The notes beneath the pieces are model-generated. The model saw only the letters and a program-made list of their open reading frames with translations. It had not been told where the DNA came from and made no database searches. 21,470 bases of DNA from Onthomonas sp964456525 (GTDB lineage Bacteria; Bacillota; Clostridia; Oscillospirales; Oscillospiraceae), in assembly GCA_964456525.1 (NCBI GenBank), contig CAYWAP010000028.1, positions 1-21,470 of the forward strand, read 5' to 3'. Positions 15,831-21,470 of the stretch are shown piece by piece (positions within the stretch are counted from its first letter, which is position 1; each line of letters starts with the position of its first letter). Made by a program: the position numbers and the translations under genes.

Positions 15831-16163
15831 ATGATCGAGTCCAAAGATTTGTTTCAAAAATCCGACCTGATTCCCGTGATTATTCAGGATCGGGCCACAA
15901 AGGACGTCCTGATGCTGGGCTTTACAAATGAAGAGGCCTACTGCAAAACGTTGGAGACGCATACTGCGTGGTTCTGGAGCCGCAGCCGCCAAAAGCTGTG
16001 GAACAAAGGGGAGAGCAGCGGCCATTTTCTATATGTCAGGAAAATCGTGACGGACTGCGACACGGATACCCTGCTGTACATCTGCGATCCATGCGGCCCA
16101 ACCTGTCACACCGGCAAGCGCAGTTGTTTTTTCCGTGACATCTGGGAGGAGGGTGTGAAATGA
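15831..16163 (+). CDS. hisI: Phosphoribosyl-AMP cyclohydrolase
   Basis: Opens the adenine ring of PR-AMP to give ProFAR. It has 110 residues, the stand-alone form. The metal site is visible: D75, C76, D77 and D79 in DCDTD, followed by CHTGKRSC (C92, C99). There are two additional cysteines just before, C85 and C88 in CDPCGPTC, a position that is usually non-Cys in family members I recall. The N-terminus (LIPVIIQD...VLMLGFTNEEA) is standard. It starts two bases after hisF, with GAGG in the hisF tail, and overlaps hisE by ATGA. Confidence 0.95.
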   Translation: MIESKDLFQKSDLIPVIIQDRATKDVLMLGFTNEEAYCKTLETHTAWFWSRSRQKLWNKGESSGHFLYVRKIVTDCDTDTLLYICDPCGPTCHTGKRSCFFRDIWEEGVK

Positions 16164-16795
16164 GCGTACAAAGTGCCCTTCAAGACCAATACGATGTGGT
16201 TCTGCGCAGAAAAATAGAGCCCGGCGGTGAGAAATCCTATACCAGCTATCTCTATCGCCAGGGCCTAAATAAAATTTTGAAAAAATGTGGTGAGGAAACC
16301 TTTGAGGCAGTGATCGCCGTAAAAACGAAAGACGTGGACGAAATCCTTGGGGAACTGGGGGACGTACTCTACCATGTCACCGTGATGATGTGTGAGCAGG
16401 GGGTATCCCTGTCACAGGTCATGAAGGAGCTGAATGTGCGCTGCCAGAGGGAAGACCAGAGCGTGGATACCCTCTACGACGTCATCGCTGGCCGCCGCAG
16501 CTTGCCGGTGGAGGAAGACGCCCGTGAGGGCAGCTCTTACACCGCATATCTGTTCCAGAAGGGAACGGATAAAATTTTGAAAAAAGTTGGAGAGGCCTGC
16601 ACCCTGATGCTGCTTGCCGCGAAAGACGGCGACGGGGCAAAGACAGCCTATGCGGTCTCTGACCTGCTCTATCATCTGATGGTCATGATGGTAAACGAGG
16701 GCATTACAACCAAACAGCTCGCGGAGACATTGGACGCGCGCAACAACAAAACCGGAAACCTGAAGGTCTTCCACACGGCCAACGTCAATAGCTGA
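16160..16795 (+). CDS. hisE: Tandem phosphoribosyl-ATP pyrophosphohydrolase: active HisE domain fused to a degenerate HisE domain
   Basis: The family is usually about 90-110 residues; this protein has 211 and contains two HisE domains. Domain 1 (about 8-95) has SYTSYL, KILKK (38-42), the acids E45, E46 and E49 in GEETFEA, and E65/D68 in ELGDVLYH: the full EExxE...ExxD metal pattern. Domain 2 (about 105-195) starts with LYDVIAGRR, keeps SYTAYLFQKG and KILKKVGE, but at positions exactly 100 residues later has E145, A146, L149, A165 and D168, so three of five acids are gone. The cores share about 20 of 47 residues. Domain 1 should hydrolyse PR-ATP to PR-AMP; domain 2 is probably structural or regulatory (inference). 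The ribosome binding site GGGAGGAGGG ends at 16153, and the start overlaps hisI. It is the last gene of the operon. Confidence 0.93.
   Translation: MSVQSALQDQYDVVLRRKIEPGGEKSYTSYLYRQGLNKILKKCGEETFEAVIAVKTKDVDEILGELGDVLYHVTVMMCEQGVSLSQVMKELNVRCQREDQSVDTLYDVIAGRRSLPVEEDAREGSSYTAYLFQKGTDKILKKVGEACTLMLLAAKDGDGAKTAYAVSDLLYHLMVMMVNEGITTKQLAETLDARNNKTGNLKVFHTANVNS
16269..16585 (+). repeat. Direct repeat marking the internal hisE duplication
   Basis: Seventeen identical bases, ATAAAATTTTGAAAAAA, occur at 16269-16285 and 16569-16585, exactly 300 bases (100 codons) apart and in the same frame. They encode the KILKK segment of each HisE domain. Flanking codons are similar but diverged. Confidence 0.85.
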
Positions 16796-16799
16796 ATTC

Positions 16800-16829
16800 G
16801 AGCCAATTTCCCTCCGGGGAGATTGGCTC
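16800..16829. terminator. Hairpin between convergent hisE and the sigma factor gene
   Basis: GAGCCAATTTCCC (16800-16812), a TCCG loop and GGGAGATTGGCTC (16817-16829) make a 13-pair stem with one T-G pair. It lies 4 bases after the hisE stop and abuts the stop codon of the minus-strand sigma gene, so it could end transcription from both sides. The following plus-strand sequence TATTGCT is only weakly T-rich, and the minus side has no T-run. Confidence 0.7.
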
Positions 16830-17419
16830 TATTGCTGCCCCGGGTTCCGTCCGGCGGCAAACTTCCGTCTGATGCGCTGAACCGCGTTATCGACGGATTT
16901 TCGGGGCCGATGCACCGCATCCGCAATTTCGGAAATGGACAGGCCGTTGAAGTACAGTTCCAGCACCTGGGTCTCAAAGGCGGAAAGTTTGCTGCGAAGC
17001 TGCTCCAGCTGCTCCCGAACGCTCTCTTTGGAAATATAGATCTCTTCCGGGTCGGGGGTTTCCAAATGGCTATTACAGTTCAGGAAAGGGGTCTCAATGG
17101 GGATGGAGTCATTGAGGGGAACGTGATGTTTTCCCGCAGCTGTACGAATGGCAGAAATCATTCTGTTTCGTATGCAGGTCTCTGCAAAGGTGGGAAAGGA
17201 ACACCCGCGTCCGGAGTCAAACTCCTGGATGGCCTGCATAAGGCCGATCATGCCCTCCTGCATCAGATCTTCCTGGTCGCCGCCCATGAGAAACAGAGGG
17301 CGGGAGCAGGCGCGGACGATGCGGTTGCAACGGATAATCAGTTCCTCCTCCGCAAGGGTATCGCCCTGCTGGGCGCGAGCGCACAGGGCTTCCTCTTCAA
17401 GGTCCGAATAATATGTCAT
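16829..17419 (-). CDS. SigH-like RNA polymerase sigma-70 family factor
   Basis: A 196-residue sigma factor with region 2 (about 25-95) including GGDQEDLMQEGMIGLMQAI, the core-binding and -10 region, and region 4 (about 143-187) with LSISEIADAVHRPRKSVDNA, a helix-turn-helix followed by QRIRRK. The pattern, including PLN after region 2 and KSVDNA-QR-RRK in region 4, resembles sporulation sigma H of Bacilli/Clostridia rather than ECF factors. The frame extends to GTG 17452, but ATG 17419 is chosen since AGGAG (minus strand, 17429-17433) is 9 bases upstream. It sits downstream of ruvB in the same direction. It could be the true SigH or a paralogue; the usual SigH neighbours are not seen, so no symbol is given. 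Confidence 0.85.
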   Translation of the reverse strand: MTYYSDLEEEALCARAQQGDTLAEEELIIRCNRIVRACSRPLFLMGGDQEDLMQEGMIGLMQAIQEFDSGRGCSFPTFAETCIRNRMISAIRTAAGKHHVPLNDSIPIETPFLNCNSHLETPDPEEIYISKESVREQLEQLRSKLSAFETQVLELYFNGLSISEIADAVHRPRKSVDNAVQRIRRKFAAGRNPGQQ

Positions 17420-17442
17420 TCCGGCAATCTCCTGATTTGGGG

Positions 17443-17463
17443 CACAACGCACGGGGCGTTGTG
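17443..17463 (-). other. Perfect 8-bp inverted repeat upstream of the sigma factor gene
   Basis: CACAACGC (17443-17450), a 5-base loop and GCGTTGTG (17456-17463) form an exact stem. In minus-strand RNA it lies 63 bases after the ruvB stop and ends 9 bases before the AGGAG of the sigma gene. No T-run follows. It may be a translational control hairpin, an operator or a poor terminator. Confidence 0.5.
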
Positions 17464-17525
17464 TAGCGTTTGAATCTGAACTTATGAATGGCAGGTGAGG
17501 GAACGATCTGGTTGATGTATCGCGT

Positions 17526-18569
17526 TTAGAAGAAAGACTGCTGTTGATTCGGATGCTCCATGTGGAGATGCTCGTACGCTCGCAGGGTGACGCAGCGCCC
17601 CCTTGGGGTGCGGGTCAGGAACCCCTGCTGCATCAGATACGGTTCGTACATGTCCTCCAGCGTGGTGGTGTCCTCGTTGATGGTGGCGGCCAGTGTTTCC
17701 ACCCCTACAGGGCCGCCGTTGTAATACTCAATGATGGCGCGCAGCATCCGGCGATCAATGTTATCCAACCCCAGCTGATCCACCTCCAGCGCATTGAGGG
17801 CTTCGTCTGCCACACCGGCGGTGATCACCCCGCCGGCTTTCACCTGGGCAAAGTCCCGCACACGCCGGAGAATGCGGTTGGCGATTCGGGGCGTTCCTCG
17901 GCTGCGCCGGGCAATCTCCATGGCGCCGTCGGCCTCTATGGGAACGTTCAGGATGCCGGCCGAACGCTCCACGATCTGTTCCAGCTCTTCTGGCGTGTAC
18001 AGCTCCAGCTTCAAATTGACGCCGAAGCGATCCCGGAGCGGCGCGGACAGGGAACCGGCACGGGTCGTTGCGCCGATCAGGGTGAACTTTGGCAGATCCA
18101 GGCGGATGGAGTTGGCGCTTGGGCCTTTGCCAATGATGATGTCAATGGCATAATCCTCCATGGCCGGATAGAGGATCTCTTCCACCACACGGTTCATGCG
18201 GTGAATTTCGTCGACAAATAAAATGTCGTTTTCCGCCAGATTGGTCAGCAGTGCGGCCAGATCCCCCGGCTTTTCAATGGCCGGACCGGAAGTGATGCGG
18301 ATATTGACTCCCATTTCATTGGCGATGATGCCTGCCAACGTGGTTTTGCCCAAACCGGGCGGCCCGTATAGCAGGACATGGTCCAGAGGTTCATTGCGCA
18401 TTTGCGCCGCCTGAATAAAGACCTCCAGGTTCTCTTTGGCCTTCTGCTGCCCGATATACTCCTGCAGCCGCTTGGGCCGCAGGGAAAACTCGTTTTCATC
18501 CTCCCGGGTCAAAGATGTTGTCACCAGTGATTCCGGTTGATAGGAAGATTCTGCAAATTCGATTGCCAC
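17526..18569 (-). CDS. ruvB: Holliday junction DNA helicase RuvB
   Basis: AAA+ motor (347 residues) that drives branch migration of Holliday junctions on RuvA. Walker A GPPGLGKT is at residues 69-76, Walker B with DEIH at 120-123, sensor/GATTRAG near 167-172 and the arginine-finger region PLRDRFG at 177-183; the C-terminal winged-helix DNA-binding domain ends with TPRGRCVTLRAYEHL. The GTG start at 18569 has AAGGAGG 7 bases upstream, and that ribosome binding site begins within the ruvA stop codon (TAAGGAGG), so the two are tightly coupled. Length is normal. Confidence 0.97.
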   Translation of the reverse strand: MAIEFAESSYQPESLVTTSLTREDENEFSLRPKRLQEYIGQQKAKENLEVFIQAAQMRNEPLDHVLLYGPPGLGKTTLAGIIANEMGVNIRITSGPAIEKPGDLAALLTNLAENDILFVDEIHRMNRVVEEILYPAMEDYAIDIIIGKGPSANSIRLDLPKFTLIGATTRAGSLSAPLRDRFGVNLKLELYTPEELEQIVERSAGILNVPIEADGAMEIARRSRGTPRIANRILRRVRDFAQVKAGGVITAGVADEALNALEVDQLGLDNIDRRMLRAIIEYYNGGPVGVETLAATINEDTTTLEDMYEPYLMQQGFLTRTPRGRCVTLRAYEHLHMEHPNQQQSFF

Positions 18570-18581
18570 GTTGCCGCCTCC

Positions 18582-19190
18582 TTATTTGACCATACGTTTC
18601 AGGGCCTGCTTGATAATGTCCTCCAAGCGCAAAGCGGACATGTCAATCCCCTTTAGGGCCGTAGCGATCTCCGCCTGGCTGTATCCCAAGACTGCCAGTG
18701 CAGCGCCGGCCTCGGACCATTTGTCCTCCGGAATTACCGTATTGGCGCCAACCGGAGCAGGATTTGCAAGCGTCATGCGGTCTCCCTGATCCTTTGCCAA
18801 CTTGTCTTTCAGTTCCAGAAGGATACGCTGCGCGATTTTTTTTCCCACTCCGGGCGCGGCGGTCAGCGCCTTGCTGTCCCCGGTGATAATGCTGAGGGCC
18901 AGATTCGATGGCGTGCTGGTGGACAGGATGGACAGTGCCGCCTTGGGGCCCACGCCAGAGACGGAGGTCAGCATCTGAAACAAATTCTTCTCCTCTATGG
19001 TGGAGAAGCCGTAGAGTTCTATATTGTCCTGGCTGACCGTCAGATGGGTATACAGGGTCACCTTTTCGCCCTTCCGAACCGTGCCAAGGGTATAATTGGT
19101 TGTTTTGCAGGCGTAGCCCACGCCGCCGCAATCAATGACTGCCAGATACGGGCCAATATGGGCAAGGGTGCCGGAGAGATAGTAAAACAT
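18582..19190 (-). CDS. ruvA: Holliday junction branch migration protein RuvA
   Basis: A 202-residue tetrameric junction-binding protein that loads RuvB. It contains the N-terminal OB fold (about 1-62), two helix-hairpin-helix motifs (VSGVGPKAAL, about 77-86, and APGVGKKIAQRI, about 112-123), an acid-poor flexible linker (about 132-155) and the C-terminal RuvB-binding domain (about 156-202). ATG 19190 is preceded on the minus strand by GAGGT. It follows ruvC by 79 bases, a larger gap than between ruvA and ruvB, with no convincing promoter found there. Confidence 0.96.
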   Translation of the reverse strand: MFYYLSGTLAHIGPYLAVIDCGGVGYACKTTNYTLGTVRKGEKVTLYTHLTVSQDNIELYGFSTIEEKNLFQMLTSVSGVGPKAALSILSTSTPSNLALSIITGDSKALTAAPGVGKKIAQRILLELKDKLAKDQGDRMTLANPAPVGANTVIPEDKWSEAGAALAVLGYSQAEIATALKGIDMSALRLEDIIKQALKRMVK

Positions 19191-19269
19191 GATTTGTACC
19201 TCAAAGATCTATATACGTGTTCTCGCGCAAGGGGATGTATGAATGGAAAAGCGTCTATCCCAATCGCTG

Positions 19270-19791
19270 TTATCTCGTATCATATTTTTCCGGTTTGAAG
19301 GTTCGGTCCGTGTTTATGAGACTGGTTGCCGACCGGCTGTGGCAGATGGCCAACGCCAGCGCGTCCGCCGCGTCATCCGGGCGGGGAATCTGCTCCATAT
19401 GCAGCAGACGCTGGGTCATCTGCATAACCTGTTTTTTTTCGGCCTTTCCATAACCGGCAACGGACTGTTTCACCTGCATGGGGGTGTACTCATAGATCGG
19501 AATGTCCTTTTTTGCGATGGACAGCAAAATCACACCCCGGCCATGGGCGACCGAGATGCCTGTCGTGATATTCTTGCTGAAAAACAGCTCTTCCACGGCA
19601 ACCTCATCCGGTTGAAAGAGATCCAACAACGCATCCATGTCCTGATGAATTTGCAGCAGGCGCTCCGAAAGGGGCTGGCCTGCCGGGGTTGTAATGACAC
19701 CGTATCGGATCAGCGTATTCCCTGCCCGAGATGCCTCAATCAGGCCAAAGCCAATGGTTGCCACGCCGGGGTCAATGCCAAGAATCCGCAT
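19270..19791 (-). CDS. ruvC: Crossover junction endodeoxyribonuclease RuvC
   Basis: The Holliday junction resolvase (173 residues), an RNase H-like nuclease acting as a dimer with RuvAB. Acidic catalytic residues are visible: D7 in LGIDPG, E in VAVEELFF (about 66-67), and the aspartates in PDDAADALALA (about 138-141). The frame is open to 19860, but ATG 19791 is used: GGAGGG lies 6 bases upstream on the minus strand and MRILGIDPG is the canonical N-terminus. Upstream is a strong promoter shared back to back with ridA. Confidence 0.96.
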   Translation of the reverse strand: MRILGIDPGVATIGFGLIEASRAGNTLIRYGVITTPAGQPLSERLLQIHQDMDALLDLFQPDEVAVEELFFSKNITTGISVAHGRGVILLSIAKKDIPIYEYTPMQVKQSVAGYGKAEKKQVMQMTQRLLHMEQIPRPDDAADALALAICHSRSATSLINTDRTFKPEKYDTR

Positions 19792-19822
19792 AGCGTCCCT
19801 CCAAAGGTTCAACTCTATCAAC

Positions 19823-19851
19823 AGTATAGCACGTTTGTTCCGGTATGGCAA
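19823..19851 (-). promoter_or_regulatory. Sigma-A promoter of ruvC-ruvA-ruvB
   Basis: Read on the minus strand, TTGCCA (19851-19846), 17 bases, then TATACT (19828-19823). Transcription would start near 19816, giving a leader of about 25 bases that contains the ruvC ribosome binding site. No clear SOS (LexA) box was recognised around it. Confidence 0.75.
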
Positions 19852-19867
19852 ATGCTTCAAGATAAAG

Positions 19868-19896
19868 TTTACAACATCGGAAAAAGATGGTATACT
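19868..19896 (+). promoter_or_regulatory. Sigma-A promoter of ridA
   Basis: TTTACA (19868-19873), a 17-base spacer and TATACT (19891-19896), close to consensus, give a predicted start near 19903 and a leader of about 33 bases. Its -35 is 16 bases from the -35 of the opposing ruvC promoter. Confidence 0.8.
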
Positions 19897-19935
19897 GTGC
19901 TTTGATTACATCCAATGGATGGAAGGAGCGATTTT

Positions 19936-20322
19936 ATGTCTACTGTTATCACTGCGGAGCACGCACCTGCAGCGCTCGGCCCCTATTCCCACGCCATCAT
20001 GGTAGGCGATATGCTGTACACCTCCGGGCAGGTACCTCTGGTTCCCGAGACCGGTAAACTGGCTGGAGACACCATTGAGGAACAGGCCAATCAGGTTTTG
20101 GCCAATCTGGAGTCTGTCTTGGCGGCCGCAGGGATGACCTTTGCAAACGTTGTCAAAACCACCGTCTTCCTCACCGATCTGGCGGATTTTGCCGCCATGA
20201 ATGCCATCTATGCAACCAAGTTTCCCCAAAATCCTCCTGCGCGCTCCTGTGTGCAGGTCGCGAAACTTCCCGCTGGGGCAAAAATGGAGATGGAGCTCAT
20301 CGCCTGCAAAGACATCGGATGA
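19936..20322 (+). CDS. ridA: RidA-family reactive intermediate/imine deaminase
   Basis: A 128-residue YjgF/YER057c/UK114 protein. Family members hydrolyse reactive 2-aminoacrylate and other enamine/imine products of PLP enzymes to keto acids and ammonia, as a trimer in the cytosol. Active-site positions are present: Y17 in GPYSHA, R103 in PARSCVQV, and E120 in KMEMELIA; GQVPL (31-35) is the usual strand. The frame is open from 19915, but ATG 19936 is chosen because AAGGAG at 19923-19928 is 7 bases upstream and STVITAEHAPAALGPYSHA is the standard N-terminus. It is monocistronic, with its own promoter and terminator. Confidence 0.93.
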   Translation: MSTVITAEHAPAALGPYSHAIMVGDMLYTSGQVPLVPETGKLAGDTIEEQANQVLANLESVLAAAGMTFANVVKTTVFLTDLADFAAMNAIYATKFPQNPPARSCVQVAKLPAGAKMEMELIACKDIG

Positions 20323-20337
20323 CCAAATTGACCTGAA

Positions 20338-20375
20338 CAAGGGAGAACCGCGCCGGTTCTCCCTTGTTTGCTTTT
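20338..20375 (+). terminator. Intrinsic terminator of ridA
   Basis: CAAGGGAGAACCG (20338-20350), loop CGC and CGGTTCTCCCTTG (20354-20366) form a perfect 13-pair stem, followed by TTTGCTTTT. The T-run overlaps the end of the convergent argF stop codon (20374-20376). The stem may also serve argF, although the minus-strand side has no T-run. Confidence 0.92.
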
Positions 20376-21357
20376 ACAGGGTTGCGGCCATAACCGCTTT
20401 GATTGTATGCATGCGATTCTCGGCCTCGTCAAAGACAATGGATTGAGGCCCTTCAAACACTTCGTCGCTGACCTCCATTGCGTCGCGCCCAAAACGCTCT
20501 CCCATCTCCTTGCCGATGGCGGTTTTGTGGTCATGGAAGGCAGGAAGGCAATGCATGAACCGGGCCTGCGCTCCGGCGTTCTCCAGGATGGCCTGATTGA
20601 CCTGATAGGCGCCCAAATCGTGGATGCGCTCTTCCCAGACCTCCACCGGCTCTCCCATGGAAACCCAGACGTCGGTGTAGATGACATCTGCGCCCCGGGT
20701 CGCTGTAATCGGGTCCTCCGAGAGGGTGATTGTCCCGCCCGTTTCAGCGGCTATTTTTTGGCACTCAGCCACCAGCTCAGGGGCAGGAAAGTATTTCTCG
20801 GGGGCGCAGGCAGTAAAATGCATGCCCATTTTCGCGCAGCCAACCATCAGAGAATTGCCCATGTTATAACGGGCATCTCCCATGTAAACAAATCGGATCC
20901 CCTTCAAATGCCCAAAATGTTCCTGAATGGTCAGAAAATCGGCCAAAATCTGGGTGGGATGGGATTCATTGGTCAGGCCATTCCAGACGGGGACGCCTGC
21001 ATACCGGGCCAGTTCCTCGACGACGCTCTGCCCAAAGCCGCGGTACTCAATGCCGTCAAACATACGGCCCAAGACACGAGCCGTATCGGCGATGGATTCT
21101 TTTTTGCCGATTTGAGAGCCGGAGGGATCCAGATAGGTGACGCCCATCCCCAGATCCCGGGCGGCGACTTCAAACGCACAGCGGGTGCGGGTAGAGGTCT
21201 TTTCAAAGATCAGGGCAATATTTTTTCCCCGGAAATGGTCGTGGGGAATGCCAGCCTTCTTCTGGGACTTCAAATTTGTGGCCATATCCAGTAATTCCTG
21301 AATCTCTTCAGGGGTAAAGTCGAGCAATTTCAGAAAATGTCTGCCTTTTAAACTCAT
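20374..21357 (-). CDS. argF: Ornithine carbamoyltransferase
   Basis: Transfers the carbamoyl group from carbamoyl phosphate to ornithine, giving citrulline in arginine synthesis (or the reverse in catabolism). It has 327 residues. Carbamoyl-phosphate site STRTR is at 55-59, HPTQ at 133-136, the ornithine-binding DVWVSMGE at 229-236 and HCLP at 269-272; the SMG motif separates it from aspartate carbamoyltransferase. ATG 21357 has GGAGGAG 6 bases upstream on the minus strand. It stands alone in the visible region, convergent with ridA. The arginine biosynthetic name argF is preferred, but a catabolic arcB role cannot be excluded without neighbours. Confidence 0.95.
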   Translation of the reverse strand: MSLKGRHFLKLLDFTPEEIQELLDMATNLKSQKKAGIPHDHFRGKNIALIFEKTSTRTRCAFEVAARDLGMGVTYLDPSGSQIGKKESIADTARVLGRMFDGIEYRGFGQSVVEELARYAGVPVWNGLTNESHPTQILADFLTIQEHFGHLKGIRFVYMGDARYNMGNSLMVGCAKMGMHFTACAPEKYFPAPELVAECQKIAAETGGTITLSEDPITATRGADVIYTDVWVSMGEPVEVWEERIHDLGAYQVNQAILENAGAQARFMHCLPAFHDHKTAIGKEMGERFGRDAMEVSDEVFEGPQSIVFDEAENRMHTIKAVMAATL

Positions 21358-21412
21358 GGTATCTCCTCCGTATCATCCCGTTTGTCTGTCACTTCTGTAG
21401 GGGTGCCCTTTT

Positions 21413-21441
21413 ATTTTATAATACGAGAGGCCATTGCGCAA
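21413..21441 (-). promoter_or_regulatory. Possible promoter of argF
   Basis: On the minus strand TTGCGC (21441-21436), 17 bases, then TAAAAT (21418-21413), in an AT-rich stretch upstream of argF. The -35 matches consensus only in TTG. The predicted leader is about 50 bases. Confidence 0.4.
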
Positions 21442-21470
21442 CCCTAAAAGAACAAAGAAGTGGTGAATAC

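Noticed and set aside
16823..17473. A 216-codon plus-strand open frame opposite the sigma factor gene
   Set aside because: The minus-strand frame shows clear sigma regions 2 and 4 and a good ribosome binding site; the plus frame shows no family motifs.
21464..21470. TGAATAC at the window edge resembling half of an ArgR box upstream of argF
   Set aside because: Only seven bases are visible and the other half lies outside the window; too little to call an operator.
1..21470. CRISPR arrays, insertion sequences, tRNA or rRNA genes, prophage or defence genes
   Set aside because: No spaced direct repeats, transposase, integrase, attachment sites or RNA-gene signatures were recognised; nearly every base lies in or between identified house-keeping genes.

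Overview
The window reads as a chromosomal, house-keeping stretch from a Gram-positive Firmicute of class Clostridia, most likely a moderately GC-rich gut lineage near Oscillospiraceae/Ruminococcaceae. The evidence is a PolC-type replicative polymerase, the Firmicutes gene order frr-uppS-cdsA-dxr-rseP-ispG-polC, strong AGGAGG-like ribosome binding sites, a SigH-like sporulation-type sigma factor, and a short-form HisG paired with HisZ. The family-level placement is inference. No mobile element, CRISPR array, tRNA, rRNA or phage gene was seen.

Layout. (1) Positions 1-9956, plus strand: the 3' end of frr, then uppS, cdsA, dxr, rseP, ispG, polC and a Nudix hydrolase, tightly packed. They join translation recycling, isoprenoid precursor synthesis (Dxr, IspG), the lipid carrier for peptidoglycan (UppS), phospholipid synthesis (CdsA), intramembrane proteolysis (RseP) and replication (PolC). 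Two strong hairpins lie in this run, at 129-153 and 2909-2950. (2) Positions 9980-16829, plus strand: a histidine operon hisZ-G-D-B-H-A-F-I-E behind its own probable promoter, with four ATGA overlaps, ending in a 13-bp hairpin. It converts PRPP and ATP as far as imidazole-acetol phosphate and contains the final dehydrogenase. The aminotransferase (hisC) and histidinol-phosphatase are absent and must be encoded elsewhere. (3) Positions 16829-19851, minus strand: ruvC-ruvA-ruvB (Holliday junction processing) followed by a SigH-like sigma factor, converging on hisE. (4) Positions 19868-20375, plus strand: ridA, with a near-consensus promoter back to back with the ruvC promoter and a textbook terminator. 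(5) Positions 20374-21441, minus strand: argF, converging on ridA.

The most unusual item is the last his gene. It encodes a tandem, single-chain HisE of 211 residues. The first domain keeps all the acidic metal-binding residues of the MazG/HisE fold. The second keeps the fold and substrate-side motifs but has lost three of the five acids at exactly equivalent positions (offset 100 residues). This suggests an active domain fused to a pseudo-enzyme partner. The rest of the window is ordinary, with some regulatory details worth checking.
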